From Flavobacteriales bacterium (GTDB lineage: Bacteria; Bacteroidota; Bacteroidia; Flavobacteriales; Flavobacteriaceae): 64,000 nucleotides of DNA. The notes beneath the pieces are model-generated. The model did no database searches. It was not told where the DNA came from and saw nothing but the letters and a program-made list of their open reading frames with translations. This document shows, in pieces, positions 41,764 to 51,389 of this stretch. Made by a program: the position numbers and the translations under genes. The stretch covers positions 186,001-250,000 of the forward strand of contig JAFLBS010000001.1 of assembly GCA_017303755.1 (NCBI GenBank), given 5' to 3'. Positions within the stretch are counted from its first letter, which is position 1. Each line of letters starts with the position of its first letter.

Positions 41764-44244
41764 CTATTTCATAGTATCAAATAGCGACTTAAAATTTATT
41801 GTTTTTAAAGGCTTTGAAAGTTTAACTATAACTTTTTGATTAGGTAGTACGTCAAAATAATTATCACTAAAAAAAGCATCATCATCAGAAGACAGAAAAA
41901 CATTTTTGGCCAAAATATCTGAAGTTATTTCAATGGTCAAATCATCTATTTTAGTAATTTGAATAGTTGGTTTTGTCAGTTGTAACTCTTTTGGTTTTTC
42001 AAAAAAATAAGTAGATTGCCAATGTTTGTCGTTCGAATTAAACTTCATTGACAAGTAAACAGAATCTAATTTTATTCCCATTAAGTCACCTGTTGTCAAT
42101 AACAAAGGAGTTGTATTTGAATTGGCTTCAGATTTGTAGTTTACTTTTTTATTCCACAAAACTTCTCCTTTAAAATTTACAATTTCAACTTCAGCAACTC
42201 CATCATAAGCTACAACATCATCATTGATGATCTGAATTCGATATGTTTCATTTCCTTTTTGAACACTTAGTAACACATTTTCAAAACTTCTTTTCGCCTG
42301 ATAATGAAGTGCTTTCCATCTTCCATAATAATCGACAGAACTCCACGAGGTCACAGGCCAACAATCATTCAACTGCCAATATAATGTTCCCATACAATAG
42401 GGCTTTGCACGTCTGTGTGCTTCAATAGCTGTTTTCATTCCTTCTGCCTGAAGCAATTGAGAAACATATACATAATCTTCAAACTTTGTTGGAACTATAT
42501 AATCGCGTTGCATGTATTCATTAATCGTTTCATATCCTGTTGGATGCTTTTGATGGTTTTTAATCGATTCTGATTGAAGATTGTGTTCATCATTATTCAC
42601 AACCGATTGTATTGTTTTCAAATCGGGCATTCCTTGAAAACCGTATTCACTCTTGAACCGACCTACTTTTTTCTCGTAGACTTCAAAAGGTTCTTTTCCC
42701 CACCAAACTCCCCAATAATGGGAATCACCTTGCAACAAACTCTCTTTCTTTCCCCAACCAATTGAAGGAGAAGAAGGCCAATATCGATTTTCATTTTTAG
42801 AAAGTAGACTATCTAACGTTTGTGGAATAACCTCGTGAAACAACTTTTTATAATTCGACCAAATTTGGGTAGAATCTTTTTTGGAATAATTATATTGTTT
42901 TTGCCAACCCCAATTGTGCCAACCTTCGTCACTTTCGTTGTTCCCACACCACAATGCAATACACGGATGATTTTGTAATCGGGTTACATTATCTATGACT
43001 TCGTGTTTAACATTATTCAGGTAAGCCAAATCACCTGGATACATCGCACAAGCAAACATAAAATCGTGCCAAACCAAAATTCCATTTTTATCACATTTAT
43101 CGTAAAAAGCATCTTCAGCATAGACTCCGCCACCCCAAACGCGAAGCATATTCATATTGGCATCGACCGCATTTTTTACTGTTTTTTGATAATCACCATC
43201 TGTTGTTTTGGGTAAAAAACTATCTGTTGGAATGTAGTTAGCGCCTTTCATAAAAACGGGAACTCCATTTAATTTAAAGTAGAAACTAGTTCCGATTTTG
43301 TCTTTTTCTTGAACTAATTCGATGGTTCGTAAACCCACTTTTATCTCTTTTTCATCCTGTTTTTTATTGTCTTTTTCCAACGAAAAACGAAATTGATATT
43401 GATGCGGAACACCTAAACCATTACACCACCACAAGATTGGATTCTTAATTTCTATGGGAACATGGACGACATTATTCCCTTTTTTGAGCTGAAAACGGAA
43501 CGGCATTATATCCATTTTTACAACATAATTCCCAGCTTTTTGAGTGTTAATGTTGAGTCTAAAATTAAGCTTGGCCAGATTTTTATTAAGTTCTTTTTGT
43601 TCAAAACGTACATCAACTATTTGCGCTTCATTCCAAAACAAAATTTTTATAGGTTTCCAAATTCCACAAGTGACAAATCGCGGACCCCAATCCCAGCCAA
43701 ATTGATATTGTGCTTTTCTGACAAATACCTTTTCATCACCAGGCAACACATAAGACAACTTTTTAGCTTCTTCTTTTGCTTTTTTAACTGATGAAAAAAA
43801 TTCGACACGCAATTCATTTTTACCCACTTTTAATAACTTCTTTACTTCTATTTTCCATGTGCGAAACATATTATTGGCCGATAGAATTTTTGAATCATTG
43901 AGATAAACAGTTGCATCAGTATCCAATCCGTCAAATTGTAGAAGTATGTTTTGGTTATCGATGTCTTTTTTAGTAATCGAAAAACTAGTTTGGTACACCC
44001 AATTTTCATCTTCAATCCATTGTAGTTTTTTTTCATTCACTCCAAAAAAAGGATCAGGAATGAGATTATTTTTTAATAAATCAGTGTGAACGGTTCCTGG
44101 AATTGAAGCGGGCAACCATTTATTTTCTCCTAATTTTGAAAACTGCCATTGTTCTGAAGATAAATTTCGCTCGTATTTTTGACTGTAAGTAACTTTAGAC
44201 ATTACTAGAAAAAGCAACAAAATGATTCTTAAATAATATTTCAT
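41764..44244 (-). CDS. Beta-mannosidase (glycoside hydrolase family 2)
   Basis: An 826-residue secreted enzyme with a signal peptide ending near VTYSQ. The sugar-binding domain (WLPASIPGTVHTDLLKNNLI) is followed by an Ig-like domain and the TIM barrel. The acid/base Glu is in LWCGNNESDEGW (about 435) and the nucleophile Glu in RFKSEYGFQG (about 535). GH2 beta-mannosidases release beta-linked mannose, for example from the Man-beta-1,4-GlcNAc bond of N-glycans. Its ATG overlaps the cutC stop, and the upstream genes also act on glycoprotein linkages, which supports that substrate. Confidence 0.94.
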   Translation of the reverse strand: MKYYLRIILLLFLVMSKVTYSQKYERNLSSEQWQFSKLGENKWLPASIPGTVHTDLLKNNLIPDPFFGVNEKKLQWIEDENWVYQTSFSITKKDIDNQNILLQFDGLDTDATVYLNDSKILSANNMFRTWKIEVKKLLKVGKNELRVEFFSSVKKAKEEAKKLSYVLPGDEKVFVRKAQYQFGWDWGPRFVTCGIWKPIKILFWNEAQIVDVRFEQKELNKNLAKLNFRLNINTQKAGNYVVKMDIMPFRFQLKKGNNVVHVPIEIKNPILWWCNGLGVPHQYQFRFSLEKDNKKQDEKEIKVGLRTIELVQEKDKIGTSFYFKLNGVPVFMKGANYIPTDSFLPKTTDGDYQKTVKNAVDANMNMLRVWGGGVYAEDAFYDKCDKNGILVWHDFMFACAMYPGDLAYLNNVKHEVIDNVTRLQNHPCIALWCGNNESDEGWHNWGWQKQYNYSKKDSTQIWSNYKKLFHEVIPQTLDSLLSKNENRYWPSSPSIGWGKKESLLQGDSHYWGVWWGKEPFEVYEKKVGRFKSEYGFQGMPDLKTIQSVVNNDEHNLQSESIKNHQKHPTGYETINEYMQRDYIVPTKFEDYVYVSQLLQAEGMKTAIEAHRRAKPYCMGTLYWQLNDCWPVTSWSSVDYYGRWKALHYQAKRSFENVLLSVQKGNETYRIQIINDDVVAYDGVAEVEIVNFKGEVLWNKKVNYKSEANSNTTPLLLTTGDLMGIKLDSVYLSMKFNSNDKHWQSTYFFEKPKELQLTKPTIQITKIDDLTIEITSDILAKNVFLSSDDDAFFSDNYFDVLPNQKVIVKLSKPLKTINFKSLFDTMK

Positions 44245-44927
44245 TACAACGATTTTAATTTGAATTGTAAATCTTGAATTTCTGTGGCATTTGGAATTAC
44301 ACTATCACCTGTAATTGCTGAAGAATGATAGAAAAGCGCATTCGTTTCTTTTAGAATTAACTCGATATTAGAAGAACGCAATCCACCGCCAGGCATGATT
44401 GTGATTCTGTTGTTGGCTTTTTTAACTAATTCTGATAAAACAGCAACTCCATCAACTACATTTTGTGCTTGACCCGAAGTTAGTAGTGTTGTAAAGCCAC
44501 AATCTATAACTTCTTCTAATGATTGGAACACATCTGAAACTTCATCAAAAGCACGATGAAACGTACACGGTAATGGATGTGCTAACTCAACTAATTCTTT
44601 GTTTTTATCTTTGTCAATTCGATTATTTTCATCTAAAATTCCGAATACGAAACCATCTACTTTGAGTTCTTTGAATGCCAAAACAGTGGTTTTCATCAAC
44701 TGAAATTCAACATCTGAATAAACAAAACTACCACCTCGTGGCCGAATCATAACATACAAATCAATGGATAAATTGGCACGAACTTGTTTCACAATTTCAA
44801 TAGTTGGAGAAGTTCCACCTACTTCAATTGCATCACACAATTCGACTCTATCAGCTCCATTTTGTTGGGCGATTAAAGCTGAATCCGAATTAAAACAAGC
44901 GATTTCTAATTGGCGTTTTGGACTCAT
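44244..44927 (-). CDS. cutC: CutC family protein
   Basis: A 227-residue TIM-barrel protein with EIACFNSDSALIAQQNGADRVELCDA near the N-terminus (read here as ACFNSDSALIAQQNGADRVE then LCDA). It also has YVMIRPRGGSFVYSD and TLLTSGQAQN, all hallmarks of CutC. The family was named for copper homeostasis in E. coli, but that role has been questioned. Here it is embedded in a glycan-degradation operon, overlapping the beta-mannosidase start by one base and 9 bases after the glycosylasparaginase gene. A catalytic or sugar-related role is therefore worth considering. Confidence 0.93.
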   Translation of the reverse strand: MSPKRQLEIACFNSDSALIAQQNGADRVELCDAIEVGGTSPTIEIVKQVRANLSIDLYVMIRPRGGSFVYSDVEFQLMKTTVLAFKELKVDGFVFGILDENNRIDKDKNKELVELAHPLPCTFHRAFDEVSDVFQSLEEVIDCGFTTLLTSGQAQNVVDGVAVLSELVKKANNRITIMPGGGLRSSNIELILKETNALFYHSSAITGDSVIPNATEIQDLQFKLKSL

Positions 44928-44936
44928 TTTTAACTA

Positions 44937-45935
44937 TTATTTCATAAAGAAATCCGAATCGATTAATTTATTTCCTGAAGCATCATTCACAGCATAATTA
45001 AAACCACCTTGTACACAATACGCGCCGTATTCGCCTTTTTTGTTGAGTGCAATAAAACCCACTTGGGTGTCTTTGAGGTTTTTATTCCGATTATTGGTCA
45101 ATTTTACAATGCGCGCAACGGCTTCTTCGCATGCTTTTTGCGGCGATCTTCCGTGTCGCATCAGTTCAACCACCAAATGACAACCTGCTATGCGGATGAC
45201 TTCTTCACCATGACCCGTTGCTGTTGCGGCTCCAATTTCATTATCCACATACAACCCCGCACCAATAATAGGCGAATCACCTACTCGTCCGTGCATTTTA
45301 AATGCCATTCCGCTAGTGGTACATGCGCCCGATAAATTTCCAAAACTATCCAACGCAATCATACCAATCGTATCGTGATTTTCGATGTTGGCTTTGGGCG
45401 AATACTCGCTTTTTTTTAGCCATTCTTTCCATTCTTTTTCAGAAGCTTCAACGAGCAAGTTTTCTTTTTTGAATCCTTGTGAAAGTGCAAATTGCAATGC
45501 GCCATCGCCCACCAACATTACATGCGGTGTTTTTTCCATGACAGCACGAGCCACAGAAATTGGATGCTTGATGTGTTCCAAGCATGCTACAGAACCAATA
45601 TTGGAAAATTCATCCATAATGCAAGCGTCGAGTGTCACTTTCCCATCACGATCAGGTCGTCCGCCGTAACCTACACTGCGTTCATTTGGATCGCCTTCCG
45701 GAATCTTAACTCCCGCTTCAACGGCATCTAAGGCGCGACCATTATTTTTTAGAATTTCCCATGCTGCTCCATTGGCTTGCACGCCAAAATTCCACGTTGA
45801 AAGCACAATGGGTTTATTCACTTTACCCGTTGTTGAAACCTGTTCTTCGTCTTTAGATTTAAAGGAATTCAAAGCTATAGCTATTGAACCTACAGCTGCG
45901 GTTTTTATAAAATTTCTTCTATTTGACATCATCAT
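44937..45935 (-). CDS. Glycosylasparaginase (N4-GlcNAc-asparaginase), Tat-type signal
   Basis: A 332-residue Ntn-hydrolase. The N-terminus MSNRRNFIKTAAVGSIAIAL carries a twin-arginine (RRNFIK) signal. Three consecutive ATG codons make the exact start uncertain. The autocleavage and nucleophile Thr is in ENHDTIGMIALDS (about residue 188). DGRVGDSP-type residues (here HGRVGDSPIIGAGLYVD) and GHGEE complete the active site. The enzyme cleaves the GlcNAc-Asn bond of glycoproteins, with isoaspartyl peptidase as the alternative. The neighbouring GH20 and GH2 genes favour the glycan role. Confidence 0.93.
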   Translation of the reverse strand: MMMSNRRNFIKTAAVGSIAIALNSFKSKDEEQVSTTGKVNKPIVLSTWNFGVQANGAAWEILKNNGRALDAVEAGVKIPEGDPNERSVGYGGRPDRDGKVTLDACIMDEFSNIGSVACLEHIKHPISVARAVMEKTPHVMLVGDGALQFALSQGFKKENLLVEASEKEWKEWLKKSEYSPKANIENHDTIGMIALDSFGNLSGACTTSGMAFKMHGRVGDSPIIGAGLYVDNEIGAATATGHGEEVIRIAGCHLVVELMRHGRSPQKACEEAVARIVKLTNNRNKNLKDTQVGFIALNKKGEYGAYCVQGGFNYAVNDASGNKLIDSDFFMK

Positions 45936-45947
45936 ATATTTTAGTCA

Positions 45948-48218
45948 TTATTCAACACCAATTTCGTCAACAAAAAGCCATGATTGCGCACCTGCACCGG
46001 GATAACCATCGGCAATTGTACCATTATTTAGGGCAATAACTTTGACAAATTGGGCTTTTTGAGCAGTAAATTTCACTACAATTTCTCCTTTATTCGATTT
46101 AATTTCTTCGGATGAAACTAACTGTATTGATTGGAAATTTTGCCCGTCAACGGATGAAAAAACCTCAATAGATTTTGGGTAATAAATCCAACTTCCTTCA
46201 TTAGACAACATACTTACAGAAATGCTATGGATTTCTTCTTTTTTGCCTAAATCGACTGTAGCAACGGCATCTTTTCCCCAGAAACCCAACCAATCACGCC
46301 CGAATTTGGTTCGGTTACCGATCATTCCATCAACTAAAGAAAAAGCGCCACCAATGGAATAATTTTCATGTGGTTGATGCACCAATTCTATCTTCTTACC
46401 TGTTGCTTTATTTAGGTAAAAAGTTTGTTCTACAGTAGCGCTTTTTTGTTTTCCTCCTTCAAAATACGCTGCTTTTATGGTTTGATTGTTGTTAATTTCA
46501 ATTGGGTTTGAATACGAAAGCGATTGAATTGATGGATTACTTCCATCTGTTGTATATTTGATTTTACTGGAATCATTGGCCGATTTTAAAGTAAAAGCAA
46601 TTCCGTTTCCAGTTTGAGATGGACTCACTTGAGTGGTTACTTCAAAAATGGATTTACTGTAATTGATGTTCTTTTTTTCCAAGAGTGGAAATTGTTGAAT
46701 CATTCGGTTTTGAAACTCTTTGTACTGTTCGGGTTTAGATGTTCCCCAAAGCACTTCAGACAAGGCCATAATACGCGGAAAAAGCATGTATTCAACGTGT
46801 TCAGGAGTTTCGATGTATTCGGTCCAAAGATTGGCTTGTGCTCCCAGGATGTACTTGCTTTCTTCGAAAGAAAGTTCTTTTGGTGTTGGGTTGAACGAAT
46901 ACACTTTTTCTACTGGAGTATAACCACCAATTGCAAGTGGTTCGTTTTTTGGTTCACCTTGATAATGATCAAAATAACAATGCGATCCTGGCGACATTAC
47001 TACATAGTGTTTTTGTTTAGCTGCTGCGATTCCGCCTTCGGTTCCACGCCAACTCATAACCGCTGCGTTAGGAGCTAATCCTCCTTCAAGAATTTCGTCC
47101 CAACCTATTATTTTTCGGCCTTTACTATTGACAAATTTTTCAATTCGTTGCACAAAATAACTTTGCAATTCGTGTTCGTCTTTTAATCCTTTTTCTTTGA
47201 TTAGGTTTTGGCAATGCGAACAGTTTTTCCAACGTGTTTTCGGACATTCGTCGCCACCAACATGAATGTATTGAGAAGGAAAAAGCGCAATAACTTCGGT
47301 TAAAACATCTTCTAAAAAAGCAAAAGTTTCTTCTTTCGGACAAAAAACATCGTCTAAAACGCCCCATTGTTTGGCCACTTCAATTGGTTTTCTTGTACAT
47401 GAAAACTGGGGGAAAGCTGAAAGAGCAGCTTGCGCATGACCTGGCATTTCGATTTCGGGTACGATGGTAATGTGACGTTCATTGGCGTAAGCAACAATCT
47501 CTTTAATATCAGCTTGAGTGTAATAACCACCGTATTTTTTGTCGTCGTATTTTTGATCGTTGTAATGACCTACCATCGAACCGTTACGCCACGCACCTAC
47601 TTCGGTCAGTTTTGGGTATTTTTTGATTTCGATGCGCCAACCTTGATCGTCTGTAAGATGCCAATGAAACGTATTCATTTTGTACATTGCCAGATAGTCA
47701 ATGTATTTTTTGATGAACTCTTTTGGGAAGAAATGCCGTGCACAATCAAGGTGCATTCCGCGCCAACTGTATTTTGGTTTATCAATAATTTCAACAAAAG
47801 GTAACTTAATTTCGGTTTGATTTGAAATGGGAAGCATTTGCAATAAAGATTGAATTCCGTAGAAAATTCCTTTGTTATCAGCAGCTTGAATTTGAATTAA
47901 ATTGTTGGTTATGGAAAGGTTATATTGTTCTTTATCATAATTATCATTTGCTGGTTTCATCAAATTAAGATTAATTACTGATGGCAATTTGGAAGCAGAA
48001 ACCAACTTCAAATTCAGCCCTGTAAGTTGTGCAATACTTTTTTGCAGAAATTGACCTTCAAATGATTTGGGATTGGCCAGAATAACTGTTTTGCTGGTTA
48101 AAATGAAAACGCCGTCACGCGATTTTGACATTTTGGGTTGCGGGATAATTGGCAACTGAGCTTGAGAAAAACCCAAATTAAACATCAATATAAAAAGTAG
48201 GAAGTAGTTTCTTGACAT
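45948..48218 (-). CDS. Beta-N-acetylhexosaminidase (GH20)
   Basis: A 756-residue secreted exo-enzyme with a signal peptide ending near GFSQA. The GH20b domain is followed by the catalytic barrel starting at YSWRGMHLDCARHFF. The catalytic Asp-Glu pair is in HVGGDECPKTRW (about 320). C-terminal modules resemble the chitobiase C-terminal domain (IKYTTDGSNPSIQSLSY) and an F5/8-type carbohydrate-binding domain ending in the protein's last residues. It removes terminal GlcNAc/GalNAc. It is the first gene of the four-gene operon. Confidence 0.95.
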   Translation of the reverse strand: MSRNYFLLFILMFNLGFSQAQLPIIPQPKMSKSRDGVFILTSKTVILANPKSFEGQFLQKSIAQLTGLNLKLVSASKLPSVINLNLMKPANDNYDKEQYNLSITNNLIQIQAADNKGIFYGIQSLLQMLPISNQTEIKLPFVEIIDKPKYSWRGMHLDCARHFFPKEFIKKYIDYLAMYKMNTFHWHLTDDQGWRIEIKKYPKLTEVGAWRNGSMVGHYNDQKYDDKKYGGYYTQADIKEIVAYANERHITIVPEIEMPGHAQAALSAFPQFSCTRKPIEVAKQWGVLDDVFCPKEETFAFLEDVLTEVIALFPSQYIHVGGDECPKTRWKNCSHCQNLIKEKGLKDEHELQSYFVQRIEKFVNSKGRKIIGWDEILEGGLAPNAAVMSWRGTEGGIAAAKQKHYVVMSPGSHCYFDHYQGEPKNEPLAIGGYTPVEKVYSFNPTPKELSFEESKYILGAQANLWTEYIETPEHVEYMLFPRIMALSEVLWGTSKPEQYKEFQNRMIQQFPLLEKKNINYSKSIFEVTTQVSPSQTGNGIAFTLKSANDSSKIKYTTDGSNPSIQSLSYSNPIEINNNQTIKAAYFEGGKQKSATVEQTFYLNKATGKKIELVHQPHENYSIGGAFSLVDGMIGNRTKFGRDWLGFWGKDAVATVDLGKKEEIHSISVSMLSNEGSWIYYPKSIEVFSSVDGQNFQSIQLVSSEEIKSNKGEIVVKFTAQKAQFVKVIALNNGTIADGYPGAGAQSWLFVDEIGVE

Positions 48219-48261
48219 AAATTAGCTTGTTTGTACAGGCTAAATTTAAGTAAAAAACAAT

Positions 48262-48297
48262 AAAAAAGCCTCACAAAATATTGCGAGGCTTTTTTTA
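48262..48297 (-). terminator. Terminator after hppA
   Basis: AAAAAGCCTC and GAGGCTTTTT form a 10-bp stem around a 12-base loop, with T/A runs on both sides. On the minus strand it ends the hppA transcript before the GH20 gene. Confidence 0.9.
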
Positions 48298-48315
48298 TTT
48301 ATTTGAGTGACTGAA

Positions 48316-50784
48316 TTATTTTACAGCTTCACCTTTGAACTTGCCATTATCATCATACATTGCCATACATTTCGCTTTGTCTTCTGCTGAACAACCTAAA
48401 GAGTCACACATTTTAGCACATTCTTCTTTAGTCATTGAAGCACATTTGCTCATGTCGCATTTTCCTACCATGGCAGTTGTTGCATCGCCTTTCATGTGAG
48501 CACAAGAAGCATTAGTACAACCTTTTGCTTCACACTCTTCTTTTGACATTGAAGCACATTGCTCAGTAGCCGCACAACAAGAAGCTTTAGTTGCAGCTTC
48601 TGCGTGATCACCACCTAAGATTGGAGCAATTACCAATCCAATTAAACAGGTTAATTTGATTAAGATGTTCATTGATGGACCCGAAGTATCTTTGAATGGA
48701 TCACCAACAGTATCACCAGTTACAGCTGCTTTGTGAGCATCAGAACCTTTGTACGTCATTTCTCCGTTGATTTCAACACCAGCTTCGAATGATTTTTTAG
48801 CGTTATCCCAAGCACCACCAGCGTTGTTTTGGAACACAGCCCAAAGTACACCAGAAACAGTAACTCCGGCCATATAACCACCTAACATTTCAGCGATTAA
48901 TTGGTTGTTATCAGAATAAACTAATTTACCTAAAAGCACAATTGCAATTGGGAAACCGATAGTTAAGATTCCAGGCAACATCATTTCACGCAATGCCGCT
49001 TTGGTAGAAATTTCAACACATTTTCCGTATTCTGGTTTACCAGTTCCTTCCATAATACCTGGAATTTCTTTGAACTGACGACGTACTTCGTATACCATAT
49101 CCATGGCTGCTTTACCAACTGAGTTCATTGCTAATGCAGAGAACACAACTGGAATCATACCTCCAACAAACAACATCGCTAATACTGGAGCTTTGAAGAT
49201 GTTGATACCGTCAATTCCTGTAAAAGTTACATACGCAGCAAATAAAGCCAATGAAGTTAAAGCAGCAGAAGCGATAGCAAAACCTTTTCCAGTTGCAGCA
49301 GTCGTATTACCCACTGAATCCAAAATATCGGTACGAGTACGAACTTCTTTTGGTAATTCACTCATCTCAGCGATACCACCAGCGTTATCCGAGATTGGTC
49401 CGAAAGCGTCGATTGCTAATTGCATAGCAGTTGTAGCCATCATAGCAGAAGCTGCCAAAGCCACACCGTAGAAACCAGCGAACGCATACGATGCCCAAAT
49501 CGCACCAGCAAACAATAAAACAGTTGGGAAAGTAGAAATCATACCTGTTGCTAAACCAGCGATCACGTTAGTTCCCGCACCAGTTGATGATTTTTGTACA
49601 ATTGCCAAAACTGGTTTTGTACCTAACCCTGTATAATATTCAGTAACTGAAGAAATTACTCCACCTACTACTAAACCTACAATTGTAGCATAGAATACTC
49701 TCATTGAAGAAATTTCTTTAAGACCTTCTCCGTAGAATTCCATTTGCATTACTGATGGTAACATGTATTTTACCAAACCAAAACAAGCGATAGCAGTTAA
49801 AACGATAGAAACCCAGTTTCCAATATTTAAAGCACCTTGAACTTGTTTTTCTTTTGCATCATCACTTGATATTTTAACTAACATCGTTCCAATGATAGAG
49901 AATAAGATTCCGAAACCAGCAATTGCCATTGGTAATAAGATTGGACCAATTCCACCGAAAGCGTCTTCTATTTTTCCGCCCATATCTTTGATAACATAGT
50001 TACCTAAAACCATGGCCGCAAGAACTGTTGCCACATACGAACCGAACAAATCGGCACCCATACCTGCAACGTCACCTACGTTATCACCTACGTTATCAGC
50101 AATAGTCGCTGGGTTACGTGGATCATCTTCTGGAATACCTGCTTCTACTTTACCTACTAAATCCGCACCAACATCGGCAGCTTTAGTATAAATACCTCCA
50201 CCAACACGAGCAAATAATGCAATTGATTCAGCACCTAATGAAAACCCTGCTAAAGTTTCTAAAACAACTGTCATATCTTCAGTGTTTGTCCAAACTCCAC
50301 CTGGCATAAAATATCTAAACAAAATAATAAAGAAACCTGTTAAACCAAGAACTGCAAGACCTGCAACTCCTAATCCCATAACGGTTCCACCACCAAAAGA
50401 AACTTTTAAAGCTTGTGGTAAACTTGTACGAGCCGCTTGTGTAGTTCTAACATTTGTTTTTGTAGCGATTTTCATACCCATATTTCCAGCAAGAGCTGAA
50501 AAGAAAGCACCAAAAATAAATGCAATAACGATTAATAAATGCGTTTTAACACCTGGTAAAAAAGTAATTCCAGCTAATACAACACTTGCAAGAACTACAA
50601 ATACTGCTAATAATCTGTACTCTGCTTTAAGGAAAGCCAATGCTCCTTCGTAGATGTAATCTGAAATCTCTTTCATTTTACCATCACCTGCATCTTGCTT
50701 TAATACCCAAGCTCTTTTGGCGGCCATAAAAGCCAGTCCAATGATTGCCATAACTATTGGCACATAAATCATAAATGAATCCAT
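48316..50784 (-). CDS. hppA: Membrane-bound pyrophosphatase with Cys-rich C-terminal tail
   Basis: An 822-residue integral membrane pump that couples pyrophosphate hydrolysis to H+ or Na+ export. The substrate-binding signature DVGADLVGKVEAGIPEDDPR and the DNVGDNVGD motif are present. GNTTAATGKG has Ala at the position that is Lys in K+-independent enzymes, so K+ dependence is likely. Na+ versus H+ cannot be settled here. After the last helix (ITCLIGLVIAPILGG-like end) an unusual 96-residue hydrophilic tail (about 727-822) carries 12 Cys, with two related CASM(S/T)KEEC units and further Cys pairs, resembling a metal-binding module fused to the pump. Confidence 0.95.
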   Translation of the reverse strand: MDSFMIYVPIVMAIIGLAFMAAKRAWVLKQDAGDGKMKEISDYIYEGALAFLKAEYRLLAVFVVLASVVLAGITFLPGVKTHLLIVIAFIFGAFFSALAGNMGMKIATKTNVRTTQAARTSLPQALKVSFGGGTVMGLGVAGLAVLGLTGFFIILFRYFMPGGVWTNTEDMTVVLETLAGFSLGAESIALFARVGGGIYTKAADVGADLVGKVEAGIPEDDPRNPATIADNVGDNVGDVAGMGADLFGSYVATVLAAMVLGNYVIKDMGGKIEDAFGGIGPILLPMAIAGFGILFSIIGTMLVKISSDDAKEKQVQGALNIGNWVSIVLTAIACFGLVKYMLPSVMQMEFYGEGLKEISSMRVFYATIVGLVVGGVISSVTEYYTGLGTKPVLAIVQKSSTGAGTNVIAGLATGMISTFPTVLLFAGAIWASYAFAGFYGVALAASAMMATTAMQLAIDAFGPISDNAGGIAEMSELPKEVRTRTDILDSVGNTTAATGKGFAIASAALTSLALFAAYVTFTGIDGINIFKAPVLAMLFVGGMIPVVFSALAMNSVGKAAMDMVYEVRRQFKEIPGIMEGTGKPEYGKCVEISTKAALREMMLPGILTIGFPIAIVLLGKLVYSDNNQLIAEMLGGYMAGVTVSGVLWAVFQNNAGGAWDNAKKSFEAGVEINGEMTYKGSDAHKAAVTGDTVGDPFKDTSGPSMNILIKLTCLIGLVIAPILGGDHAEAATKASCCAATEQCASMSKEECEAKGCTNASCAHMKGDATTAMVGKCDMSKCASMTKEECAKMCDSLGCSAEDKAKCMAMYDDNGKFKGEAVK

Positions 50785-50816
50785 AAGGTTAATTTTTGTT
50801 CTTAATTTATCGGGTG

Positions 50817-50824
50817 CAAAAATA
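50817..50824 (-). promoter_or_regulatory. Candidate -7 element of hppA
   Basis: The minus strand reads TATTTTTG, an exact TAnnTTTG match, 32 bases before the hppA ATG. The upstream TTG lies at a 21-base gap, slightly long. Confidence 0.4.
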
Positions 50825-50939
50825 ACAAAATTTTAAGAACTATAACAACTAGATTGATTTTATAAAAATAAATATGCTAAATTTGTATAGCTACGGTATT
50901 ATAAATCTATAACTTAAATCATTAAAATTGCGAAACACT

Positions 50940-51386
50940 ATGAAAAGACTGCATTTATTTTCGGCAAAATCAATCAACACCGACTTTGGTTTGTTACTTA
51001 TTAGAATTATTATTGGACTACTAATGGCTTTTTACGGCTATGAAAAACTTATTCATTTTCAGGAAATGGCCGCCTCTGATTTTTGGGCTAAAAACGTAAG
51101 TTTCTTAGGTATGACTGGTTCATTCCCTTTAGCCTTGACCATTTTTGCGGAATTCGTTTGTAGTTTATTGTTGGTTTTGGGTTTATTTACACGATTGAGT
51201 TTGATACCACTTATGTTCTGTATGGCCTACATTTTCTTAGTGATTTTCCCATTTTCGATTTTAGGCAAAGGAGATAACGGATACGAATTCAATACTTCTT
51301 TCGTGTATTTTGTGGTTTATTTAGGTTTGTTTTTCACTGGTCCAGGAAAATACAGTTTAGACCAAAAGTTTTTGAGAGGTCATTAA
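50940..51386 (+). CDS. DoxX family membrane protein
   Basis: A 148-residue protein with four hydrophobic helices (GLLLIRIIIGLLMAFYGYEKL, then FPLALTIFAEFVCSLLLVLGLF, LIPLMFCMAYIFLVIF and SFVYFVVYLGLFFTG). The first has the DoxX-type R-x-x-x-G-x-x-x-x-x-x-G-x-x-K pattern. DoxX relatives take part in various redox or quinone-linked functions; the specific role is unknown. The ATG at 50940 is preferred over an in-frame TTG four codons earlier. It is divergent from hppA. Confidence 0.85.
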   Translation: MKRLHLFSAKSINTDFGLLLIRIIIGLLMAFYGYEKLIHFQEMAASDFWAKNVSFLGMTGSFPLALTIFAEFVCSLLLVLGLFTRLSLIPLMFCMAYIFLVIFPFSILGKGDNGYEFNTSFVYFVVYLGLFFTGPGKYSLDQKFLRGH

Positions 51387-51389
51387 TTA

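Noticed and set aside
48319-48606. The hppA tail as a separate overlapping gene
   Set aside because: The frame is continuous with the pump, there is no start codon context or stop between them, and the terminator follows the tail directly.
49103-49471. A long plus-strand frame opposite hppA
   Set aside because: It is antisense to a highly conserved membrane region. The frame is open because of the Gly/Ala codon pattern of the real gene; the same applies to 50282-50653 and 31189-31560.
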